From: Prorocentrum cordatum
Taxonomy: Eukaryota > Sar > Dinophyceae > Prorocentrales > Prorocentraceae
Assembly (NCBI GenBank): GCA_963575745.1
Contig: CAUYUJ010000847.1
Span: forward strand, 20,001-84,000
DNA: 64,000 nt
Direction of reading: 5' to 3'
In this document: positions 29,134 to 38,500 of the stretch, one piece after another
Numbering within the stretch: position 1 is the stretch's first letter
How the letters are laid out: each line of letters opens with the position of its first letter
Notes under the pieces: generated by a model
What the model was told of the DNA's origin: nothing
Seen by the model: the letters and a program-made list of their open reading frames with translations, nothing else
Database searches by the model: none
Position numbers and translations under genes: made by a program

Positions 29134-32100
29134 GGGTGCCCAGGCTGCCGCGTGGCAGGCTGGAGTGTTAGGCGGCTTGGGACGCCTCAGACTGCCGCAG
29201 TTTTCGGACGTTTCACTGACATGGGGTTGGGAGTCATTGGACTCCAAGAATGTCAATTCATGCAGGAAGAGGTTGTTGATACTGATACGCCGTATCATAT
29301 CTTCCGTTGTAATACGGGAAAGGCAGGGGTTGCCGTGGGAAAAAAAAGCTATTGCCACTCTTTCGCAAACATCAACCTGGAGAACGTTTCGTTATCTGTG
29401 TCTTCCAGGGGTTCCTCTTTGTATCCCTCTACCTACCACGCAAAGATACTTTCGATTCTTCTGGAAACTGGGAAAAGCAGCGGGCAACAGTAGCATGGCA
29501 TCCGCAAATTCTATTTAGTATGGCGTTATCCGTCCAGGGCCTTAAGAAGGAGTTCGGGATCAAGCATGTGATTATCTCGATGGATGCGAATGTAGAAGTT
29601 TTTCGTAACTCGGTCAGGGACGGTTTCCAGGTGTCTGGGGAAGCTACCTTGGGCTCCGAGGCTCCACGACGGGGGGGGCATGGAAAACAGAAGCATGCTA
29701 TCAGAACCTGTATGGCGGACGCTTTGTGTACCACTATGGGCGCCCTGGGACTCCAGCTCACCAACATTTTTGGGTATCGAAGGGGATCTCGGGAGGATGT
29801 GAGTGCATGTGCGTGGCGTTCCCAGTATGGATATGAGCATGTGTACGATTACCTAGCCATCCCACGCAGTTGGCCGCATCTTACTGTTGCTAGACATTGG
29901 ATCTCCCATGTAACATACCATCGGACACGCCCGTCACGCTCTTGAGTGATCACAAGTTGTTGGAAATGAATGTGCCCCAATTGAGTAAGATGAGATCTCG
30001 AAAGGCGGTGCCAGCTATTCCTTCCTTTGCCAAGTGGAGAGTGCCGCCGGGGACGGAGCAGGTTGTGGTAAGGCGTCTTGATCATGCCCTTGCTCCCACA
30101 TCTCATCCGTTTGCAGTAGGAGAGGAGGAGGGCCTGATTTCCACTGAGGACGAGATCGATGTTGAGATCCAGGCAAAGGCTATCAGGAGAACAGCAGCAT
30201 CGTTTCCTGAAGGGCTCCAACATGACCCCCTGAGGCCCCCATCGATGACCAAGGAGGAGGTGGGGGTGAGGAATCAACACTATCAAAACACAAACAATGG
30301 AAGAGGGGGGAGATCACGAAAGAGGAGTTTCGGCAGAGTCGACGGATTTGGAATAAAGTACGACGACATTATCGTAGTCACCAGGTCCAGCACAAATTTA
30401 GGGGCGGAAAGAAGACGCGTAAGCACATCACGCGCGTCATGATTGATGGGGTCAAGACGGATGATAGGATAGCTTGGGAAAGGGCGCTCCAACAGCATGG
30501 GTTAAACAGATACGCGGACCGCTCCCAGAGTGTTGCCAATGATGAGTGTGTTCGGAAGTTACTCCAGGAGGCTGAGGCGACATCTCCTGGTGGAAATCCG
30601 ATTACCATGGGGCTCTTACCTCGGGCCAGGGCGAGATTAAAGATGGGGGGGGGGCTGTGGGAGCGGACGGCGTCGGTGCATCTCTGCTCAAAGCTGTACC
30701 TTGGACATCTCTATGTATGATATTGCAGGCCTTCCAGAAGCTCTTTGTCAGGAGATCTGTCACTTCTCAAGAATGGAGAATGCTTTGTGCCACGCTACTC
30801 TTCAAAAAGAATGGGGCCCTTTGCTTCGCAGAAGCACGAACAATTGTACTTCTAAGTGTATTCAGCAAGTGGTATAGCAGTTGTCTAGCACAACTTTTGG
30901 AAAGGCATGTCAGATCGATTGATAGCCACAGGCGCTGTCAATTATATGGATTCATGCCTGGAAGGAGAACCCATGAGGTGACGAGTGGCCTCAATAATCT
31001 TGTGAGGCACACGGCCATGTGGGGCAAATCGTACTCGCTTCGCTGTCTTGGGCGTCACTTGATGTCGCCAGAGCCTTCGACAATTTCACCATACCTTGTG
31101 CGGCGGAGGCTATGAAGTTCTCCAACGTCGACCCGAATTTAGCATATGCAGTGCTCGAAGGATATACCAAAAACATGGCCACACTTCGTTTTCAGGGGAT
31201 CGAGACGTCCAATATTCCTTGGGATAGTTGTATCAGAACTGGATCGATGGAAGTTCAATGTTGTGGGTTCTCGTCAGCATCATGATTTTCGAGCCGGTGT
31301 GTACTGGATGGTTTGAGGGTGGCCTGGGGTACCGTTTGGGAACAGTTGGGGCGCCAAACGACTGGAATATTACTAACATGTTGTGGGCTGATAATGTATT
31401 CCTGTTTGCAGTTTCGGATGATCAGCTGGGGATACTGACCAGAGAGATGACGACGGCGCTGAGGCGACACGGCTTTGATTGGAAAAAGGAGTTACTCATG
31501 TATATGAACACTATTTCGCCAGATGCCGAGGGTAGCATGGATATTGTTAACGTAGGTCCAGCTGTTGAATTACCGCACGTACATGTCATGGACGTCTTGG
31601 GGGTCAGGATTGACGAGCGTTTTCGGGAGCATGATGACATACATCGCAGGTGGGAGCTTCCGGAAAAACATTCTGGTGTGATAAAAGCTACTACTATGAT
31701 CGGTCCCTGCCGCTCAGTAAAAAGATTGCTCGATACTGTAGTCGTGTGCAAGCGTGTTTTCTTTATGGTATCGAAGGGGCCACGATGGACTCCAACAGCT
31801 TCAAGTTCATCCGCGCAAGGGAGGGAGGGTTGTTGTCCAAAATGCTGTGGCGGTCCAAACGACGGGATGAAAACTGGACTCTCTTCTTGACACGTAGGAT
31901 ACGAGCAGGGAAAGCGTTGCTTCATCGGACAGGGCGGGAGAGTCTCGTTCAAAGAGTACTCCGCAAACAGTGGGAGTGGGCGAAGGATATCTCGGATTCA
32001 CTATGTACTTCCACCACCTCCACCCCTGTTACCCTGCCCTTCTACAGCTTCCACGTCCCCACACATCAACAGCATGCAGGAGGAGATGGAGGAGGAGGCC

Positions 32101-33310
32101 CCCATGTCTGAGAATCGGCGACAACGACACACGAGGATGATGAAGGAGGCGTAGGAGGAGGGTAGACAAGGAGCCAAAAGGAGTCGTCAAGAGGAGGAGG
32201 ACCCAACCCAACGTGCTGGTCTGAAGAAAACGAGGACCCAACTCTCTGGCAATACACGGAGGCTGAAAGAGAAACTTGGTCACAAACCTGCTCCGCGGGC
32301 TTTGAAGACGGAGAAGTCGGCAATCCTCAACGCACACCTGCAGGCTCGTACTCTGATGCTCGTGGGAAATATTGCTTGGACGGAGGCGATGGACATGTTT
32401 ATCGAGTATCTTGGAACCCAGCAGGCTCGTGAGATCAGTCGCAGCGGCGGTCGTTTGAACGGTGCTCGTCGTCTAGCTTTCCACTCCTGGGCTGGCATCT
32501 TCGAATCCGTGGGAGGTGAGTTCTGGTGGAGAGGTCATCTTCAGTGGTCGGAGAGAGGATGGACAGAATTCTGTCGCCAGGCGCTCCGAGAGCTTGAAAG
32601 TTACGAACACATGTTACCGTATTTCGTGCTCAAGAACAACAACGTACATGTGAGGAAGGAGGAGGACGAGGATATGTCCACGGACCCCTTGCACCCAAAG
32701 AACATTAAGACCTCCAGGAGATTGGCAAACATATGTGAAAGGCAGTCCACTTGGGAATTCTATCCAGGTTACGTTTCTATGGAGTTAAGTGGGGACTCTC
32801 AAGTGGTTGTAAATTGGCTGACGGGCTTGTATAATACTAGCAATCTTACTTATATGAATGAAGTGGCGGAGGTATCTAACTTGCTTTATCTTCTTACAAC
32901 GACATCGGGGATTATCCCACCGAGCGCAGGCCATGATATCTGGAAACGGGTGTACAGAGAAGACAATGCGAGGGCGGATCGGATGACTTGGAATGCGAGG
33001 AGAGGACGACAGGAACGAGTTTTCGATTTGAGGTTTATCAAAGAATGTCAACAGAAGACTATTACAATATCGGGGATACGAGGTGCCTTTGACGGGGGTG
33101 TCTCCATTGAAGGAGTTGGTGCAGGATGGGTATGTGACGTGTGCGTGAGTAGTGTTCTCCCAGGCTCTTCTTTTCCCCCATCTTGTGCCCAGCAGTGGTA
33201 TGAAGATGTTGCTTTTCACTCTTTCTCCCTCCCCCTCCGCCACTTCTATCGCGTCCGCGGAACTCTGTGCAGCGACTCAGCTTCTAAGAGGAGTGCAGGA
33301 CATCATTAGG
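29134..33310 (+). pseudogene. Element G ORF2 (multiple frameshifts)
   Basis: Begins in the ORF1 frame (GCRVAGWSVRRLG) with no intervening ATG, then GVIGLQECQFM; changes frame near 29,350, 29,930, 30,430, 30,650, 31,040, 31,255, 31,640, 32,110 and 33,240. Recognisable parts: SMDANVEVF, YDYLAIP, LSDHKLL; MGADGVGASLLK, SVFSKWYSSC, motif A LDVARAFDNF, motif B RTGSMEV, motif C LWADNVFLF (31,382); then GDSQVVVNWL, REDNARADRMTW, GAFDGGVSIEG and SAELCAATQLL, the permuted RNase H set. Not translatable as one protein here. Confidence 0.8.
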
Positions 33311-33433
33311 CTGTGCCTGTAGTGCCCCCTCTCTCGGAGCTCCTGGGATTGCGAAACTGCAATGCGCCAGTTGTGGCAGGACACCGAGCGGCGCTGACCC
33401 CAGCGCTACCAGCTCTGACCGCAAACCGCAAAA

Positions 33434-33472
33434 ACCAAGGTTGACGTTTTACCACCGGCTCCCAGTTGGCCC
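33434..33472 (+). repeat. Dyad, right half, end of cluster 3
   Basis: ACCAAGGTTG, ACGTTTTACCACCGG, CTCCCAGTTGG: the right arm is somewhat diverged. Confidence 0.8.
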
Positions 33473-33751
33473 ACCCAGCCCGGGCAGACGGCGAAAAATG
33501 TGACGGCCTGGCGTCGGTTTTTTGGAGATTCTGAGAGATTTGACCATTCGTTTCGAGAACTCGTATTTTTCGCACCTGTAGTGGTTCTGCCGCGTCTGCT
33601 AGTAAAATTCTCAGGTTTGTAGCTGCAGTATGATTATCGAAACACTAGGCCGCGCCGACTTCGTGTGATACCCCAAAAATACATTGTGCGAGTTTTCAAG
33701 CTGACATTCGAGAACGCTCTCTCCTGGTTATCTCGGCGCTGATTTGCTTGT
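33473..33751 (+). repeat. Type-1 spacer between clusters 3 and 4
   Basis: Type-1 spacer ('cggcctggcgtcggtttttt', 'ctgccgcgtctgctagta'). No gene seen. Confidence 0.6.
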
Positions 33752-33773
33752 TGAGAGGTCTACGAGGGTTCCG
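33752..33773 (+). repeat. Dyad, degenerate left half, start of cluster 4
   Basis: GAGGTCTACGAGGGTTCCGG resembles GAGCTCTACGAGGTTCCCGG; the rest of the left arm and loop are missing, so this junction lost about 14 bases compared with the others. Confidence 0.55.
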
Positions 33774-34206
33774 GCTCAAGACATCTCGGCTCTGGGGCTC
33801 CTGGATCCCACAGGAGCTCAGGGGGTGTCGGCGCCGCGGGGAAGCGGCGCGGCGGCCATCGCTGCCATCGACGAGTACGGCATCTTCCAGGCAAGCCAGG
33901 CCGCCTGCTTTGTGTGCTGTAATTGTTGTTTTGCTTGTCGTGTGTGCAACGACGGACGGGTACGACTTTTCAGTGCTTGCTAGACGTTTCCAGCTGGAGG
34001 ATATTTCCCCGACTGTACCTTATTTGCAGTACTCACAGGATTACGGACAGAGACCAGATTCTGCTGTTGAGAGGGCGTCTCGGAAGAGGCAAATTCAGGA
34101 TACCGAGCAAATTGTACGTGACCTTCCATTGGACGGGAGATTGAATACCGCCGACTCCACACCAGATAGTGATAGTCACTGTGTTGTCCCATCTTCATTT
34201 GTGCAT

Positions 34207-35523
34207 ATGAATACAGGACTCATGAATATGATGCAGACTCCTTCCAACGCAGCTGTGGCGGGAGGTACAATCAACGGAGGGCGTGTGGGAGGGCTTCCAG
34301 TAGGTCAGGTCAGTCCTGGAGGTCAAGGATCTGGAGGCGCTCCTGTTGTTCCTAGAGGCCCAGCTCCACAAGGTGCTCTAGGGGGACCCCCAGGTATGCC
34401 CACGGAGGCACAACAAGCGGCGGCCCAAGCGGCTGTTGTCCCTGAAGGTGCTGGTGAGCGTCAGGGTATGCAGGGTGTTAGCGACGACGCCCAACGAAAT
34501 GTCAAACATCGTGTCAACGGTCCTCAGGAGGCACTCTTGGGGGAAGTCGAGGAGAAGCGAAAGAAACTCAGTGTGGTCTCGGGCGAGGCCCCATCCTGGT
34601 TCAAGGCCTTCGCGGAGCTCAACGTGCTTGAGAGCAAAGTTAGGCAACAAGAAAACGTCGAAATTAGGGCCGATATTCAGAGCATCTCGAACCGTCAGGA
34701 GGCCTCCGACATCAGGATGGACAACTTGGAACGACAGATGCAGGATCTCAAGAAGAACCCCAGTGTGATATCAGGTGCTGCCTCGACCACGGCACCTTCC
34801 TATGGAGGAGGCCCACCAGGACTCTCGGGACCATCCAGCTTCAACCCCAGCTATGTGGAGCTCACAGGCTGGACTGACTGGAACGGGACAGCGGTTACAC
34901 GTTCGACCAGTATGATGAGAGACGCGGACGCTGCACAATTCATCACTAATTTGAAGACGGCCATCGCTGCAGAGGATGAAGCTAGGATCGATTACGAGGG
35001 CACATTACGTATGAATGGAAGTCGAATGATGTTGAGTACGATCAAAATCAAATTCATTGTAGGAACCGACTCTTCGACACTATACAACGTGAAGCGTGCT
35101 TTTGATGATGCTTTAACTCCGAATCCCCAGAGGAATGCGGCTCAGGTTTCGAGGTCACCTCCAGACTATGACAGCATGTTCCAGGGCATGTTACAACGAC
35201 CCAGTCGGGTCCGCGTACGTATAGAAGCTCCACCATGGAAACGTGATCATATCGGGGCTGTGGGACGCTTCTATGGGACATACCGCGAGTGTACCAACAG
35301 TGAGGCCATGGAGATCAGGGGGGAGACAGGATCGGGACCCAACGGACGGAGCACAATGTGGACCAAGCCGCAGGATCCTCAGCATCGACCCGTGGAACTG
35401 GCATCCTTTCGTATCAATACGGGGTGGACAGTGGACCGCGAGATCTGGGAGGGTGTACTTATGCGCAGCGGTGTGACGACTACATACGACACATTTGTTG
35501 CGAGTCTTGCCGGCAGGGTGTGA
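34207..35523 (+). CDS. Element H ORF1
   Basis: From the first ATG (34,207) 438 residues; the frame is open from 33,748. The N-terminal part is rich in G, P, Q and A; a coiled coil follows (~34,620-34,755: LNVLESKVRQQENVEIRADI, MDNLERQMQDLKK); then SYVELTGWTDWNG, IKIKFIVGTDSSTLYNVKRA and VRIEAPPWKRDHIGAVGRFY. The phrases 'F/Y-V-E-L/C-x-GW' and 'APPWK' are shared with A, G, J and K, so the C-terminal half is the conserved part. Probable RNA-binding partner of ORF2. No zinc knuckle is seen. Stop is TGA-CGG-TGC. Confidence 0.8.
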   Translation: MNTGLMNMMQTPSNAAVAGGTINGGRVGGLPVGQVSPGGQGSGGAPVVPRGPAPQGALGGPPGMPTEAQQAAAQAAVVPEGAGERQGMQGVSDDAQRNVKHRVNGPQEALLGEVEEKRKKLSVVSGEAPSWFKAFAELNVLESKVRQQENVEIRADIQSISNRQEASDIRMDNLERQMQDLKKNPSVISGAASTTAPSYGGGPPGLSGPSSFNPSYVELTGWTDWNGTAVTRSTSMMRDADAAQFITNLKTAIAAEDEARIDYEGTLRMNGSRMMLSTIKIKFIVGTDSSTLYNVKRAFDDALTPNPQRNAAQVSRSPPDYDSMFQGMLQRPSRVRVRIEAPPWKRDHIGAVGRFYGTYRECTNSEAMEIRGETGSGPNGRSTMWTKPQDPQHRPVELASFRINTGWTVDREIWEGVLMRSGVTTTYDTFVASLAGRV

Positions 35524-35535
35524 CGGTGCAGAGGT
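35521..35535 (+). promoter_or_regulatory. ORF1/ORF2 stop junction TGA-CGG-TGC (element H)
   Basis: The frame continues RCRGASRAGG...LGTQNLMKQG without another stop. The endonuclease strand LGTQNLMKQ straddles the first ATG (35,590), so initiation there would remove part of the fold; readthrough or a non-AUG start fits better. Confidence 0.55.
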
Positions 35536-35589
35536 GCCAGTCGGGCTGGTGGCCCCACAGCCCAGCATAGGCTAGGCACCCAGAATCTT

Positions 35590-38500
35590 ATGAAACAAGG
35601 GGCTACAGCAGATCGGGGATTTGCTTGCATGAGGGCACTTCTTTCTCACGGCTGTGAAGTGTTCTGTTTACAGGAGTGTGAACACTTACCGTCCAATTCA
35701 ATTCATCTGCTTGGCTGGCACCTAGTTTACTCAAGTGACAGGAAGGCTTCCATAGCTTTGAGGGGGAAGTCTTGTCACAACATAGTTCGTTCTTGGAATA
35801 ATCATGCTCGTCTTGCTATTGTGTGCTTGCGTCATCCGTGTATCTTTCTTGTCTCTGCGTACTTTCCGAATAGATCGGAGAATCGTTCATTGGAGGTGGC
35901 TTTTGAGATGCTGAAAACAATCGAAACAACTTATCGGAGGTGGAAGGAGGAGTGCAGATACACATGTGAGCTTGTGATTGCAGGGGATTTTAATGTTGAG
36001 CTTGCGCCCGACATCACCTGTTCAGGAGGCACGGTGACTGGAGGTGCTGTGCAGATTCTCGACGGGAGGGGATATGGGAATGATACGGAGGATAGACGGT
36101 GGGAGGAGGACATGTGGCGATCTCAGCTGCAGGAGTGGCTATGTCGGATGCGCTTGCTGGCAGTCAATTCTCTTGGCTCGCCGTACTCTCGGCAGCCGAC
36201 CTTCGTGCATCGTGCGAACAATGCTCGACGCAAGTCTGGGGCGAAGACTATTGCGCCAAAAGTGCTTGACTATCTCATGGTCCCACAATCCTGGGAGGGT
36301 GACTTGGTTGAATGCCGAACGGATTGGATCCCAGAGACCCCGACTACCAACTTCTCGGATCACGCCTGTGTCTACGCCGAGTTCCAGATGCAGAACCCTC
36401 AGGTCACGAAATATCAAGGCCCCCCTAGCCACCACACAAGCCACAAAGAGTTCCAATCGTATCGGGAGGAGGCTCAATTCCAGGTCCTGGCGGACGTGCA
36501 GATCCCGACGGTGCCCCCACAACGTATTGCTGGAACGATTGCTGGACATGCGTTACCACTCCTCACGGTGAGGGCCCCCAGGTACTCTAGAGGGCTCCCA
36601 CCAAGTAGGACTCCTCAGCATGCCGAGCTGGAGGTGCAACTCAGAGAGGCACGTGCTAGGAAGGACAGAGCGTTGGCTCGAGACCTTCGACGTCGCATCA
36701 GACCGCTGGCGCGGGAATATCGCCGACGGAAGGTGGAGTGGGAGGCACTACCATCTAGGAAGGGGAGGAGGACACGTGTGACGGAGTTGAGGGTGACGGA
36801 CACTGGGGGAGGGGATATGGGGCCTACGACTATGATGACGGAGGACAGGGAACTGTGGGCGGAGGAGGTGGAGCGATATGCTGTGCAGAGTATGACTTGT
36901 GATGACTCCAGAGCCCGCAATCGGGAGCTTGTGTCCACATTGCGTCGCCATGCATCTCAATTAACAGCCTCTTCGGACAACACACTTACGATCACATACT
37001 CTACTATTCTGCAGGCGCGGAGCAGGCTCCGAACAGGACGGGCCTGTGGGCCCGACGGCATCTCGGTTGAACTTCTCAAGGCTCTTTCGTGGAGGTCAGT
37101 GCGTTCTATTGGTAAGGTTTTCTCTGATATATTCAACGGGCTTCGCCCGACGCCCAGGGAATGGCAGGAAGTATACCTAACACTTATGCCGAAAACGAGT
37201 AAACTGGAAACATTGCGACAAACAAGGAACCTGCTTGTTGGAAATACCTTGGCCAAGTGGTATCTCACGTGTGTGACGATTTTACTGGAACGATGTGTGG
37301 AACCCTTCATGAGTGATATGGCGGTTTACGGTTTTACCAGCGGACGGCGTTGCTGGGAGATTTCATCGGCCATGAAATGTATTGCACAGCATGCTTCCAC
37401 ATGGGGGCGAGATCAAACGGCGTGGCTCCTCAGCTGTGACATCGAGCGGGCGTTCGATGCTGTGACGCTGCCGACAGTCTCGAGAGCGATGACGGCCCTG
37501 GGGATCAGTGCACGGTTACAGTATGCGTTATTGGAGCCTCTCTCATCTACCGCATGCACGGTGCTATTTGAAGGAGTGACAATCCCCAATGTGCAGTGGG
37601 ATAGGTCGCTCCGTACTGGGGGTACCGAATCACCTATCGCGTTTACTATTGTCACTATTGCTATGTGGCGTGATGTGATTGCTCGCCTGGACCAGCGCGG
37701 TGTCGGAGTCGAGATGCCATGCCATGATGATCACTGCCGGTATGCACGATGGAATCATGCTCTCTGGGCTGACAATATTTTTCTGGCCGCCAAGTCAGCA
37801 TCGGAGGCGCAGGTAGCAGCCGCTGCCTTCACTACTGCTCTCAGGGATTGGGGGATGGAGTGGAAGGAGGAGAGTTTAGAAATGATGGTGTGTGGTACTC
37901 AGTACACTGATACGGTCACGGTTCAGATTGGCTCGCGGATTGTACCTTTCAAGCATGTTGAGAGTTTGAATGTGCTGGGGTATCAGATTCCCAGAAGTTT
38001 CACTGCTATCCACACGGATGTGCAGGAGCGCGTCCAGCAGGCCCGAAGGGCATTCTTTGCGCAGGTGCAGTATTTTACGTGCAGGGCGCTGCCTCTGGTG
38101 AAGAAGTTTCGTCGATATCAATCGACTGTGCAGAGCCGCCTTTTATATGCAGCAGAGGCCATCACGATTGACAGTGAGTGTGTGAGGGTTATCCATGCGT
38201 TCGAGGGTATGTGTCTTCTGAGAATGTCAGGGAGGAGGAAGCCAGGAGATGTGGGGTGGGAGGTATGGCGGCCAGCTGCACTGACACGAGTCAGGACAAT
38301 CTTCTGCGATGGGGGTTTCCCATCGGCTGTGCAGATGCTGTGCTGGAAGAGCTGGGGCATGATGCGCTCCACGAGGCAATATTTACTATCTTTGGAGGGG
38401 GACAGGACGGCAAGGACGGAGGTTGAGGTGGAGGGATCAACGACTCAACGTGCTAAACGTGTTCGCTTTGCGGAGAGACGGGGGGAGGATGTTCCTGCTG

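Larger units (their letters stand above)
27375..33433 (+). mobile_element. Element G: full-length but frameshifted LINE
   Basis: About 6.06 kb, between ACCATGGTTG (27,365) and ACCAAGGTTG (33,434), both variants of the dyad loop. Has a 5' hairpin, ORF1, ORF2 in many frames, and the tail GACCGCAAACCGCAAAAA. All domains of A and H are recognisable. At least eight frame changes, several at C or G runs (28,854; 30,645), mark it as a decayed copy, unless some are sequencing errors. Confidence 0.82.
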
